Below, piece by piece: positions 24,008 through 33,033 of a stretch of DNA of 64,000 nucleotides; within the stretch, counting starts at the first letter, position 1, and each line of letters opens with the position of its first letter. The notes beneath the pieces are model-generated. The model saw only the letters and a list, made by a program, of their open reading frames with translations. It did not search any database and had not been told where the DNA came from. A program made the translations under genes and the position numbers. Source of the DNA: Mangrovimicrobium sp033283325 (GTDB taxonomy: Bacteria > Pseudomonadota > Gammaproteobacteria > Pseudomonadales > Halieaceae); NCBI GenBank assembly GCA_033283325.1, contig JAWMQO010000001.1, forward strand, positions 620,001 through 684,000, written 5' to 3'.

Positions 24008-24874
24008 TCAGTAGATATGAATATCCGCCAGGTCGATTACCCAGCTAGCCAGGTCGATCAGCAGCAGGGTGATCATTCCCACGAATGACGATTCCAGCAG
24101 TACCCGGCGAATACTCCAGCGCTCGCCATCCTTTTCCTCATCGAGCCGATAGATATTGGGAAACGCCACGATGAAATACAAAGCGTAGAACCAGGAGCCG
24201 ACCCAGAGCATGTTGTGCAGGTCTTCGTACCACACGTTCATCGCCGTGGGATCGTCGCCGTGGGAGATCATCACGAAGTACATGTAGGTCTCGCCCCAGC
24301 CCCAGAAGGCGGAAACCAGCGCGACGATGGCACACCAGGCGACGAAGCGGGAGGTGGCGGAGCTCCAGCCGAAGGTCATGGTGCGGATGCGGCGCATCGC
24401 GATGATCGCGCTGTTGTGGTAAACCGCGAAAAATACGATGGCGTTGAAGTACATCGAGGGAGGGACTTTCTGGTAGGTCTCCAGTGCCGTGGCCTCGTCC
24501 GGCCCCACCAGGGCCGAATCCAGGTACATATGGACTTCATCGAAGCGGTAGCGCAGGCCCAGTACCTCGAAGAAATACTCGGTGTGGAAGTAGGTCGCCA
24601 GGAATACCCACCAGAACATGTAGACGTTGAACTTGAGCCAGTAGCTCTGGTTCCAGGCCACGCCGCTGTTGCGCCTCAGGAACCATGGCACCAGCACGCA
24701 GTAGGGAAACCACATCAGGAAGTTCTGCATGAAGTTCCAGAAGGTGCCGGTTTCCAGCCAGCCCATCTGCACCATCAACATGTTGTAGAAGAACCAGAAG
24801 GGAATCAGCGTCAGGAAGAATTTCTCCGCCCAGGCCTTGTCCGGGTTGGTGGAGAACCAGTAGCCTTTCAGCAT
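24008..24874 (-). CDS. Cycloeucalenol cycloisomerase homologue (CPI1 family)
   Basis: 288-residue membrane protein with about seven hydrophobic segments (near residues 20-42, 47-65, 80-98, 144-160, 178-205, 223-243 and 262-282). It matches the plant CPI1 family block by block as I recall it: STNPDKAWAEKFF near the start, YWLKFNVY, YFHTEYFFEVLG, YHNSAIIAMRRIR, FYALYFIVAFPNIYRLDEE and a final LLIDLASWV. Length is like CPI1 (about 280). The plant enzyme opens the 9beta,19-cyclopropane ring of cycloeucalenol to give obtusifoliol. AGGAG lies 9 nt before the ATG. It follows an NSDHL-like SDR by 31 bp. Activity in a bacterium is inferred. Confidence 0.82.
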   Translation of the reverse strand: MLKGYWFSTNPDKAWAEKFFLTLIPFWFFYNMLMVQMGWLETGTFWNFMQNFLMWFPYCVLVPWFLRRNSGVAWNQSYWLKFNVYMFWWVFLATYFHTEYFFEVLGLRYRFDEVHMYLDSALVGPDEATALETYQKVPPSMYFNAIVFFAVYHNSAIIAMRRIRTMTFGWSSATSRFVAWCAIVALVSAFWGWGETYMYFVMISHGDDPTAMNVWYEDLHNMLWVGSWFYALYFIVAFPNIYRLDEEKDGERWSIRRVLLESSFVGMITLLLIDLASWVIDLADIHIY

Positions 24875-24905
24875 TTCAAATGCTCCTGCTTTATTGCTTC
24901 GTTAT

Positions 24906-25901
24906 TCATTTGATAATTCCCTGCGCGACCATCCAGTCGCTCATGTCCCGCAGGCTCTGTTCACCGCCGATCAGGTCCGAGCCAAGAATCCCGCGTGCTT
25001 CCGAATCCTCCTGGGGGACGCAGCGGGTCAGCACCAGCGCGGCCTCGTAGGTGAGGTCCGGTGTCGGCCCGCCGAAAAGCTTCTGCTTGATGTCTGCCAC
25101 GCGCCCCAGCAGTCGCATTGTCCAGCCGGGCATGCTGATCGCCTTGATATCGCGCCCGGTCTGTTCGCGCATGATATCGAGTACCTGCTGGTGGCTGAGG
25201 TAATCCGCGCTCGCCATGATCCGCCGCGGCCCGCGGCCCGGTTCCAGCAGCCGGGTGACCAGCAGGGCGAGGTCGCGCACATCGGTAAAGGTGAGGCCGC
25301 CCTCGGTCACCAGCATCCTGCCGTCGTTGACGCCATTGGCGAGGAACTCCTGGCCGCTGCCTACAGTGGGATCGAGTGGGCCGTTGACTGAAGCGGGATA
25401 GACACACACTAGCGGCGCGCCCTGTGCCTGCAGGGCACGCGCGTCGCGCTCGCCCTGGGCCTTGGTCTTTGCGTACATGGAGTCCGGTTCGCGCACCGGG
25501 TCGTCGGCCTGCATGACGGGACCCGCGGGCGGAAACATGGCCATGAAGCTCGACAGGTGGATGATCGGATCGAGACCTGCGCTGACCGCCGCCCGGAGCA
25601 GGCGATCACTGGCACTGACGTTGAGCGCCCAGAGTTTGTCAGCGTCCGCCATGTTCTTGGACATCATGCCTGCACAGTGCACCAGGGCATCGTAATCCGC
25701 GAGGAGCCCGGGCCAGTTGCAATCGATGACGTCCCCCTGGTGCAGGATCACTCGCGCCGGATCGACATCCAGCATCCGCAGAACATCCTGCTGTTTTTCC
25801 GGGTTGCGGGCCAGCACACCGACCTCGTGCCCGGCGCGCAGCGCGTGGTCGACGATATGGCAGCCGATAAATCCAGTGGCGCCTGTTACCAGAACTTTCA
25901 T
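24906..25901 (-). CDS. Extended SDR, 3beta-HSD/C4-decarboxylase-like
   Basis: 331 residues. Rossmann motif VLVTGATGFIGCHIVDHA, catalytic Ser in HLSSFMAMF and YAKTK (Tyr-x3-Lys) in SMYAKTKAQGE. It belongs to the 3beta-HSD/NSDHL branch of extended SDRs. Immediately upstream of the cycloisomerase homologue in the same operon, it is the best candidate for oxidising a sterol 3beta-OH or for oxidative C4 decarboxylation, as NSDHL/SdmB do in sterol C4 demethylation. This function is inference. Confidence 0.8.
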   Translation of the reverse strand: MKVLVTGATGFIGCHIVDHALRAGHEVGVLARNPEKQQDVLRMLDVDPARVILHQGDVIDCNWPGLLADYDALVHCAGMMSKNMADADKLWALNVSASDRLLRAAVSAGLDPIIHLSSFMAMFPPAGPVMQADDPVREPDSMYAKTKAQGERDARALQAQGAPLVCVYPASVNGPLDPTVGSGQEFLANGVNDGRMLVTEGGLTFTDVRDLALLVTRLLEPGRGPRRIMASADYLSHQQVLDIMREQTGRDIKAISMPGWTMRLLGRVADIKQKLFGGPTPDLTYEAALVLTRCVPQEDSEARGILGSDLIGGEQSLRDMSDWMVAQGIIK

Positions 25902-25948
25902 TGCCTGTACGTCACCTTGCCTGGTATGCCCGGGGCTTTTGTAGGGAG

Positions 25949-26812
25949 TTAAACGAGATAGCGCCCGGCAAAAGCATCCATATCCCGCAGTTTCTCGTCC
26001 AGGCTCATGCGGCTGGCCATGCCGGCCTCGTCGCAGAAGGCGTGACGGTAGAGTTGGGTTACCCCCAGTTCCTCGCAGCGGGCCATGTTCTCGTCGCTTG
26101 GATCATAGAGGCCGACGCAAATTTCATAGTCGTCCCCTACAGCATGGTCCTGCCGCGCCCGATAGTCCTGCAGCAGGCCCAGCATCTGTTCCAGTTCGTC
26201 CATCTCGTGCTGGCCACCCACCCAGCCGTCGTGGCGCGCCGCCCGCTGGAGGGCAGGGGGGCTGAAACCACCGATGTAGATCGGTAGCGGCTGTTCCAGG
26301 CCGGGGGACATCTGCAGGTTGGGAAACTGGAAGAACTCGCCCTCGTGGGCCACGGGCTCGCCGGTCCACAGCTTCGTCATCACGTCCAGCATCTCATCGC
26401 AGCGCCTGCCGCGGGTTTCGAAGCGCTGGCTGACAAGTTCGAACTCGCTCTTCTGCCAGCCCACGCCAACGCCGAGGGACATGCGGCCCTCGCAGAGATT
26501 GGCAGCAGTACCGATGGATTTCGCCGCCTCGAAGGGGTCGTGCATGGGTAGTACATAGACGCTGGTGAGGAATTTCAGGGTGCTGGTCACCTGTGACAGG
26601 GCCCCGATCTGCACCCAGGGGTCCGGCCAGTGGGTCCCGGGGTACCAGCGGATCAGGTTATCCTTGCTGTAGTCGTAGCTCTCGTACTGCTCCGAGAAGG
26701 TGATCAGGTGCTCCGCGAGGGTGATGCCCTCGAAGCCCAGTTCCTCGGCGTGACGGGCCAGCCTGGGCAACTCCTTCATGTCGATCATGGCCAGACTCTG
26801 CCAGTGCTTCAC
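25949..26812 (-). CDS. Luciferase-like (LLM) oxidoreductase
   Basis: 287 residues: LGFEGITLAEHLITFSEQYE, LKFLTSVYVLPMHDPFEAAKS and GVGVGWQKSEFELV mark the short F420/FMN-dependent LLM class. It is first in the leftward operon that continues into the SDR and the cycloisomerase homologue, so it shares the promoter region at 26813-27005. Cofactor and substrate are unknown. Confidence 0.82.
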   Translation of the reverse strand: MKHWQSLAMIDMKELPRLARHAEELGFEGITLAEHLITFSEQYESYDYSKDNLIRWYPGTHWPDPWVQIGALSQVTSTLKFLTSVYVLPMHDPFEAAKSIGTAANLCEGRMSLGVGVGWQKSEFELVSQRFETRGRRCDEMLDVMTKLWTGEPVAHEGEFFQFPNLQMSPGLEQPLPIYIGGFSPPALQRAARHDGWVGGQHEMDELEQMLGLLQDYRARQDHAVGDDYEICVGLYDPSDENMARCEELGVTQLYRHAFCDEAGMASRMSLDEKLRDMDAFAGRYLV

Positions 26813-26850
26813 ATTATTATCCTCGCGCGGGTCGTCGGCAGGCCAATATT

Positions 26851-26882
26851 AGCAAAACACCTTTTGGATGAAATGTTTTGCT
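26851..26882. promoter_or_regulatory. Long palindrome AGCAAAACA-N14-TGTTTTGCT in a divergent promoter
   Basis: Perfect 9-bp arms separated by 14 nt, 39 nt upstream of the luciferase-like gene at 25949-26812 and 124 nt upstream of 27006. Read with the spacing of the 14408 motif, 26856-26879 also scores 14 of 16. It may control both directions. Confidence 0.5.
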
Positions 26883-27005
26883 GTGATAATTTTATAGGCC
26901 ACTTGCACTACGTGCTGCACTATACCGGGCATAAAGTAAGTGATAATTTACCCAAAGACAAATAAGATTGACTTAAGCGACAGAATAACAATGGAGGTAG
27001 CCTGT

Positions 27006-27863
27006 ATGGGCGCATTGGCGAAAGTGGGTTATATCGGTCTGGGCAATATCGGCAAGCCCTCGGCGGTCCACCTGTTGAAGGGAGACTGGGAAACCTGTGT
27101 CTACGACGTATATGCCCCGGTCGTCGAGGAACTGGTGGAGAAGGGCGCCACCGCATGTGAGAGTCCCGGCGCGCTGGCGGCCCAGTGTGAACATATCGGC
27201 ATCTGCGTGCGCGACGACGAACAGGTCGAATCCCTCCTGTACGGCCATGACGGCCTGATCGCCAGGGCGCGCCCCGGCACACTCATCGCTATCCACAGCA
27301 CGGTGACCCGCGAGGGCCTGCAACGCTGGGCCGCGGATGCCGCGGAGAAAGGCATTGGACTGATCGACGCGGCCATCTCCGGCGGCGCCGCCGTCGCCGA
27401 GAAAGGCGGTCTCTGTTACATGGTGGGCGGCAGCGCGGAAGACGTGGAGCGCGCCACCCCGGTGTTCATGACCTCGGGCCAGAAAGTGGTACACGCCGGC
27501 GACCTGGGTTGCGGCATGTTGTTGAAAGTCTGCAACAACACCATGACCTACGCAGAGTACCTGGCCATCAGCGAGGCCAAGCGCCTGGCCGAAGCCGGGG
27601 GCCTCAATCTCGACATGCTGCGTGAAGTGGGATCCATCAACGGTGTGGTCTGTGAAGGCATGTATCTCTTCGCCCTCGGCCAGTCCTACCTGAAGGTCGA
27701 TGAGCCTTCGGAAGAAATACTGCACCACTACGACGTCTTCGGCCGTCTGGCGGAGAAGGACATCCAGTGCGCGCTGGATGCGGCAAAGGAACTCGGCGTG
27801 GACTTGCCGTCCACGGAAAGACTCAGGCAGGTGGTCTACGACCTGTTCATGGGCAGGAACTAG
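27006..27863 (+). CDS. 3-hydroxyisobutyrate dehydrogenase-family (beta-hydroxyacid) dehydrogenase
   Basis: 285 residues. N-terminal VGYIGLGNIGKPSAVHLL is the family NAD-binding motif; later VHAGDLGCGMLLKVCNN contains the catalytic Lys of the family (GCGMLLKVCNN). I chose the ATG at 27006 because TGGAGGT ends 7 nt before it; in-frame starts at 26940 and 26991 lack this. It heads a rightward operon of oxidoreductases and probably oxidises a beta-hydroxy acid from the side chain. Confidence 0.85.
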   Translation: MGALAKVGYIGLGNIGKPSAVHLLKGDWETCVYDVYAPVVEELVEKGATACESPGALAAQCEHIGICVRDDEQVESLLYGHDGLIARARPGTLIAIHSTVTREGLQRWAADAAEKGIGLIDAAISGGAAVAEKGGLCYMVGGSAEDVERATPVFMTSGQKVVHAGDLGCGMLLKVCNNTMTYAEYLAISEAKRLAEAGGLNLDMLREVGSINGVVCEGMYLFALGQSYLKVDEPSEEILHHYDVFGRLAEKDIQCALDAAKELGVDLPSTERLRQVVYDLFMGRN

Positions 27864-27872
27864 GAGCAGCCG

Positions 27873-29342
27873 ATGAATCCCGAGACCCGCCTGTTTATCG
27901 ATGGCGAGCTGACTACAGCAGCATCTGGCAAGACCTACCCGAACATCAATCCGGTTACCGAGGAAGTGATGGGCGAAGTGGCCGACGCCGGCCCGGAGGA
28001 TATGGAGCGAGCCATTGTCGCCGCGCGCCGTGCCTTCGACAGCGCAAACTGGTCCACCGATCACGCCTTCCGGCACAAGTGCATTCGCCAGTTGCAGGAG
28101 GGCCTGAAGGCGCACCTCGACGAATTCAAGGAACTGGTCGCGGCGGAGACCGGGGCAACCATGGCGCTATGCGGCCTCGGTGGCCCCCAGTGCGAGGTGC
28201 CGATTTCCTTTATCGAAAACACCCTGGAAACGCTGGCTTCCTACGACTGGTCCCGCGACATCGGCCTGACCCAGATGATGGGCATCACCAGCCGCCGCCT
28301 GGTGGAGAAGGAGCCTGTGGGCGTGGTGGCCTGCATCACGCCCTGGAACGTGCCGCTGCAGATCAACCTGGCCAAGTGCGTGCCTGCGCTCGCCGCCGGT
28401 TGCACCGTGGTGCTCAAGGCCGCGCCGGATACCCCCTGGTCCGCCACCCTGCTGGGCAAGGTGGTGAAGGAGCACACCGAAATCCCGCCGGGAGTGTTCA
28501 ACGTGATCACTTCTGAAGACCCGCGTGAAGTTGGCGAGCAACTGATCAGCGACCCCCGGGTGGACATGATTTCCTTCACCGGTTCGACGGCAGTGGGCAA
28601 GCACATCATGGCCACCGCCGCGCAAACAGTGAAAAAGGTCTTTCTGGAACTGGGCGGCAAGTCCGCCAACATCGTCCTCGACGACGCCGACCTCAACCAG
28701 TGCCTGCTCAGCGCCCTTGTGGTCTGCTTCCACGCCGGGCAGGGCTGTGCCACCTGCACCCGCCTGCTGATCCCGCGCAGCAGGCAGGCGGAGGTCGAGG
28801 AAATGCTCAAGGCCTTCTTCGGCTTTATCGAATACGGCGATCCCGCATCGGAAAGCCAGATCATGGGCCCCCTGATCAACGCCCGCCAGCGCGAACGGGT
28901 CCTGTCCTACATCGAGAAGGGCAAGGCGGAGGGTGCGCGGCTGCTGCTCGGTGGCGGCACACCAGGGCACCTCGACAAGGGTTATTACGTGGAGCCGACG
29001 GTCTTCGTAGACGTGAGCAACGACATGACCATCGCCCGTGAAGAGATCTTCGGCCCGGTGCTGGCGGTGATCGCCTACGATGACGAGGAAGAGGCGATCG
29101 CGATCGCCAACGATTCCGACTACGGTCTCTCTGGCTCGGTCTGGTCCGCCGACGAGGCCCGGGCCCTGCGGGTCGCCCGGCGTATTCGCACCGGCACCAT
29201 CAACGTCAACGGCGGTAACTTCTACGCTGCCGACGCGCCCTTTGGCGGTTACAAGCAAAGCGGCGTGGGCCGCGAGATGGGTTTGGAAGGCTTCGAGGAA
29301 TACCTCGAGACCAAGACGATAGCGCTGGGTGTACAGGCCTGA
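27873..29342 (+). CDS. Aldehyde dehydrogenase
   Basis: 489 residues of the classic NAD(P)-dependent family. Catalytic Glu259 (FLELGGKSAN) and Cys292 (GQGCATC) are present. NAD-site stretches include TPWNVPLQINLAK and SFTGSTAVGKHI. It starts 10 bp after the previous stop with AGGAG 6 nt before the ATG. It probably oxidises an aldehyde formed in side-chain or methyl-group oxidation (inference). Confidence 0.9.
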   Translation: MNPETRLFIDGELTTAASGKTYPNINPVTEEVMGEVADAGPEDMERAIVAARRAFDSANWSTDHAFRHKCIRQLQEGLKAHLDEFKELVAAETGATMALCGLGGPQCEVPISFIENTLETLASYDWSRDIGLTQMMGITSRRLVEKEPVGVVACITPWNVPLQINLAKCVPALAAGCTVVLKAAPDTPWSATLLGKVVKEHTEIPPGVFNVITSEDPREVGEQLISDPRVDMISFTGSTAVGKHIMATAAQTVKKVFLELGGKSANIVLDDADLNQCLLSALVVCFHAGQGCATCTRLLIPRSRQAEVEEMLKAFFGFIEYGDPASESQIMGPLINARQRERVLSYIEKGKAEGARLLLGGGTPGHLDKGYYVEPTVFVDVSNDMTIAREEIFGPVLAVIAYDDEEEAIAIANDSDYGLSGSVWSADEARALRVARRIRTGTINVNGGNFYAADAPFGGYKQSGVGREMGLEGFEEYLETKTIALGVQA

Positions 29343-29386
29343 ATCTCGTACATCGCACTGACTGAATAAGAACAAGGGAGAAAGCA

Positions 29387-30133
29387 ATGGATTTCACGGG
29401 CAAGACGGTGATCGTCACCGGCGCCGGCGGTGGTATCGGCGAGGGCTACGCGAAGGGCTGCGCCGCGAAGGGCATGAATGTGGTCATCGCGGAACTTAAC
29501 GAGGAAGGCGGCCAGCGTGTCGCCGACGAGATCAAGGCCTCCGGCGGCAGCGCGCTTTTCGTCAAGACCGACGTGGGCAGCGAGGAGTCCGCCCAGGCCT
29601 GTGCCGCGGCGACTGTCGAGGCCTTCGGCGCGATCAACTACCTGATCAACAACGCGGCGATCTTCGGCAACATGGAAATCCAGCCCTACCTCAGTGTCGA
29701 TATGGACTACCTGGAAAAATTCATGCGCATCAACACGCATGGCGCCCTGATCATGACCCGGGCCGTGGTGGAGCCGATGACCGCGGCCGGGGGTGGCGCC
29801 ATTATCAACCAGTCATCCACCGCGGCCTGGATGGCCGCTGGCTATTACGGTGTGGCGAAGCTGGCCCTGAACGGTATTACCCAGTCCCTGTCCCAGGAGC
29901 TCGGGCCACGCAATATCCGCATCAACGCCATCGCGCCGGGCCCCACCGATACCGGAGCGCTGCAGAAAACTGCGGGGGACTTTGTCGAACACATGCTGCA
30001 GACCATGCCCCTGAAACGCCTCGGCACGGTGGAAGACATGGCCGACGCGGCCCTGTTCCTGCTCTCCGATCACGCGAGCTGGATTACCGGCCACATTCTC
30101 AATGTCGATGGCGGCCAGTTGATGCGCCCCTGA
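29387..30133 (+). CDS. Short-chain dehydrogenase (classical SDR)
   Basis: 248 residues: VIVTGAGGGIGEGYAKG (NAD site), NNAA near residue 88, Ser143-Ser144, and Tyr154-x3-Lys158 (YYGVAK). The C-terminal ITGHILNVDGGQ is typical. A strong AGGGAGA lies 5 nt before the ATG. It could be a hydroxysteroid or side-chain alcohol dehydrogenase. Confidence 0.87.
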   Translation: MDFTGKTVIVTGAGGGIGEGYAKGCAAKGMNVVIAELNEEGGQRVADEIKASGGSALFVKTDVGSEESAQACAAATVEAFGAINYLINNAAIFGNMEIQPYLSVDMDYLEKFMRINTHGALIMTRAVVEPMTAAGGGAIINQSSTAAWMAAGYYGVAKLALNGITQSLSQELGPRNIRINAIAPGPTDTGALQKTAGDFVEHMLQTMPLKRLGTVEDMADAALFLLSDHASWITGHILNVDGGQLMRP

Positions 30134-30144
30134 GGGGAGCGCAG

Positions 30145-31155
30145 TTGAATCGCAGTGCCACGGAAACGGGTAAGGCAGTGCCTATGCAGGATGAACTCGA
30201 TCGCCGGACCTTAGGTATTCCCGTCGAGACTCTCCAGGGGGAGGGGCTCCAGGGATTGACGGTATCCTGTGCCCTGGTGCTACCGGAGCCCGAAAACCTG
30301 CCTCCGCAGCCCCGTGTACTTTTCTGCCTGCCGGGGGGCGGCATGACCCGTGGTTACTTCGATCTGGAAACCGAGGGTGACCGCAGCTACAGCTTCGGTG
30401 AGGCGATGGCGCGCAAAGGCCATGTGGTGGTCCTGGTCGATCACCTGGGGCTCGGGGATAGCTCGCAGCCCGAGGACGGTTTCCTCCTGCACCCGGGTGT
30501 ACTTGCGGCGGCTACTGCCGAGACTGTCGGCAAGCTACAGGATCTTTTTAGAAACGGACAGATCGAGGGCTTCCCGGCGCTGCCAGAGTTCCTCTCCATC
30601 GGTGTGGGGCACTCCATGGGCGCTATGCTCACAGCCCTGACCCAGGGCCGTTTTCGCCCCTACGATGCTGTGATCATACTGGGTGCTGGCCCCTATGGAC
30701 TTTATGATTTCCTCGATGAAAAGCTGAAACCGCTGGCCAACGAACCGGAAAAGGCCAACAGCGAACTGGAAGGAATCCTCCGGGCCGGTAACGGCGATGC
30801 CTACTGGGTGCTGCCCGCTTCGCCGGAATCCAAACAGATGTTTCGCGGCGGCGACCGGCGCGGGGCCTCGACCCTGCGTGATGTACGCTGCCACCTGCTG
30901 GCGGTGGCGGGCATGTTCAGCATGATACCCGGCTCCTGGGCGCCGGAGTGCGCGAGTATCGAGGTGCCTGTCTTTATCGCCTTTGGCGACGAAGACCTGT
31001 GTGACAGTCCCCATGCGGTTCCCGCTTACTTCAGCGCTTCACCCCATGTGAGCCTGTCCGTGTTGCCGCAGACCGGCCACACCCATTTCATTTTCCCATC
31101 GCGGGAAATTCTCTGGCGGCAGGTGGACGACTGGCTGACTACTGTTCCCGGGTGA
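30145..31155 (+). CDS. Alpha/beta hydrolase
   Basis: 336 residues from a TTG start (30145) that has GAGGGGAG 5 nt upstream; an alternative ATG is at 30184. The nucleophile elbow is GHSMG with Ser157, preceded by HLGLGDSS; a late GHTHF region supplies the His, and an Asp is likely in the AFGDEDLC stretch. It lies 11 bp after the SDR. Possible roles are ester or CoA-thioester hydrolysis; no specific family recognised. Confidence 0.78.
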   Translation: MNRSATETGKAVPMQDELDRRTLGIPVETLQGEGLQGLTVSCALVLPEPENLPPQPRVLFCLPGGGMTRGYFDLETEGDRSYSFGEAMARKGHVVVLVDHLGLGDSSQPEDGFLLHPGVLAAATAETVGKLQDLFRNGQIEGFPALPEFLSIGVGHSMGAMLTALTQGRFRPYDAVIILGAGPYGLYDFLDEKLKPLANEPEKANSELEGILRAGNGDAYWVLPASPESKQMFRGGDRRGASTLRDVRCHLLAVAGMFSMIPGSWAPECASIEVPVFIAFGDEDLCDSPHAVPAYFSASPHVSLSVLPQTGHTHFIFPSREILWRQVDDWLTTVPG

Positions 31156-31168
31156 GGAGCGAAGCCCA

Positions 31169-32077
31169 ATGAAAACACTCATCGTTGGTGGTACCGGCCT
31201 CACAGGCGCCCACGCGGCCTTGCACCTGCGTGACGCCGGTCACGAGGTGAGCATCATGTCACGCTCGGCACCGGCTGTAGATTCCCCTGTTGCGGGATTC
31301 GCGCACATCGCCGCGGACTATGTTGCAGATGAAATCGGCGTAGAAGCACTCGGAGGTTTCGATGCGCTGGTGTTCTGCGCCGGCCTCGACATTCGCGGTG
31401 TGCCGCCAGGCGCGGACGCCGATGCCTTGTATCATGAGGCGAACACCATCGCGATTCCGCGCTTTTTTGCCGCAGCAAAGATTGCAGGCATTCGCAACGC
31501 GGTGCTCATTGGCAGCTTCTACCCGCACATCGTCCCTGAAAAAATCGACACCGATACCTACGTGCGCTCGCGCTACCTGTCGCGGGAAGGCGCACTGGCA
31601 CTCGCGGATGAAAATTTCCGGGTTTGTTGCCTCGATGCGCCCTTCATCATCGGCCATGTGCCGGGCCTGGCGGTAGAGCACCTTGCAGTACTGGCGTTAT
31701 TCGCTGCGGGGCAACTCGAGGGCGTGCCGATGATCGCGCCGGACGGCGGCATGAACTTCATCGCATCCACTTCCATGTCCGAAGCCATTGCCGGCGCCCT
31801 TGCCAGGGGTGAGCCGGGCAGGGCCTATCTCGTCGGTGACGAGAACCTGAGCTGGAAGGCCTACCTGCAGATGTTCTGCGAAGCCGCGGGTAATGATGTG
31901 GACCTGCCGGTGAGCCGCGATGAACACCCCCTGCTGCCAGATGCCATCCTCTTCGCCGGGCGCAATGCCACGGTGCATTACGAACCCGAAGTCGGTGAAC
32001 TGGCCTATAGCCGCAACCGGGTGCGTGAGGCGGTTGAAGCGGTCGTCGAAGCTGCTCTTGGTGCAGGGCGAAGATAG
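31169..32077 (+). CDS. NAD-dependent epimerase/dehydratase-family protein
   Basis: 302 residues with Rossmann motif LIVGGTGLTGAHAALHL. The canonical Tyr-x3-Lys is not obvious: the stretch where it is expected reads TYVRSRYLSREG, so activity may be altered. GAGGAG precedes the ATG. Last gene of the rightward operon 27006-32077, convergent with a TetR gene. Confidence 0.7.
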   Translation: MKTLIVGGTGLTGAHAALHLRDAGHEVSIMSRSAPAVDSPVAGFAHIAADYVADEIGVEALGGFDALVFCAGLDIRGVPPGADADALYHEANTIAIPRFFAAAKIAGIRNAVLIGSFYPHIVPEKIDTDTYVRSRYLSREGALALADENFRVCCLDAPFIIGHVPGLAVEHLAVLALFAAGQLEGVPMIAPDGGMNFIASTSMSEAIAGALARGEPGRAYLVGDENLSWKAYLQMFCEAAGNDVDLPVSRDEHPLLPDAILFAGRNATVHYEPEVGELAYSRNRVREAVEAVVEAALGAGRR

Positions 32078-32104
32078 GGCGGAACCTGGAGTACCTGTTT
32101 CCCT

Positions 32105-32123
32105 CTGCCTGGTGCCCAGGCAG
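32105..32123. terminator. Hairpin between convergent genes, possible terminator
   Basis: Perfect 8-bp arms CTGCCTGG and CCAGGCAG with loop TGC. No T tract on either strand, so intrinsic termination would be weak. Confidence 0.35.
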
Positions 32124-32139
32124 GCCGAATAGCCTTTAC

Positions 32140-32838
32140 CTAGCTCTCCCCGGGGCTGTAGGACAGGCTATCCAGGTCCGGCAGGGTCTCGCCACGCTCA
32201 AGGGCGATACCGGCGAGGAAGGTCTTCAGGGTCTTCAGCCACATCTGTGGGTCGTAGGCGACAAAACTGTCCAGTACCTGGCGCACCGCGACGACTTCGC
32301 TCTCATCGCGTTTCTCCAGGGTCTCCACGAAATCGTCCTGCCAGGAATCGCCGCGCTCTTGCGCGGCCTGCATACCGGTGATACCCAGGGCGCTGCCCAG
32401 GACGATCAAGCCGATTTCCCGGTGCAAGCTGAGGCCTTCCTCGAAGCTGAAACCGTGCTCCGCCATGGCCTGCATGAACTGCTCGAGGATGTCGATCTCG
32501 CTGTGGGGCTGGAGATTGCCGTTCATCAGTTCCACCAGCAGGCCGGGCTCGGCGCGGAACAGTTCGAAGAGGTTACCGGCATAGCGCACGGCAAGTTCCG
32601 CCCAGTGTTCGCTGGCGCCCTGGTTGAGCTGGCGCTGCAGCATCAGGTGCATGACCGCGATGCGCATGAGTTCGTCGCGGCTGCCGACATGCCGGTAGAG
32701 CGTCACCACGTTGACGTCCAGCGCGGCGGCGAGGGCCTTCATATTCAGTTCCCTGAGGCCCAGGTCGATGGCGGTCTCGATGATGCGCAGCATGGTCAGG
32801 CTGCGCGGGCGACCGACGCTGCGTTCAGTTCGGCTCAC
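32140..32838 (-). CDS. TetR-family transcriptional regulator
   Basis: 232 residues. Helix-turn-helix at about residues 15-60 (IIETAIDLGLRELNMKALA, then LDVNVVTLYRHVGSRDELM). The C-terminal domain resembles the TetR/AcrR ligand domain in length only. It is divergent from the second P450 (33106), with 267 bp between, and convergent with the epimerase. It probably controls the P450 or itself. Confidence 0.82.
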   Translation of the reverse strand: MSRTERSVGRPRSLTMLRIIETAIDLGLRELNMKALAAALDVNVVTLYRHVGSRDELMRIAVMHLMLQRQLNQGASEHWAELAVRYAGNLFELFRAEPGLLVELMNGNLQPHSEIDILEQFMQAMAEHGFSFEEGLSLHREIGLIVLGSALGITGMQAAQERGDSWQDDFVETLEKRDESEVVAVRQVLDSFVAYDPQMWLKTLKTFLAGIALERGETLPDLDSLSYSPGES

Positions 32839-32993
32839 GGGAGGAGGGCACTGCGCGCCGGGGTGATATCACTCATAAGGGGCTCTTTTATCAGGGCTTA
32901 TTTATAGGGGCTCGGCAAATGTACGCCTACCTTAAACCAATCCGCGAAGCCGCGTCCACGGACTTGCCTGCTGGGTTCGGGGAACGGCCCATA

Positions 32994-33020
32994 TTGACTT
33001 ATGCAACCCATGGTTACAAT
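32994..33020 (+). promoter_or_regulatory. Weak promoter candidate for the P450 at 33106
   Basis: -35 TTGACT (5 of 6) and -10 TACAAT (5 of 6), but the spacer is only 15 nt, shorter than normal. A regulator that alters spacing could be involved, or the true -10 is different. Confidence 0.3.
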
Positions 33021-33033
33021 ATCGTGCATTGCT

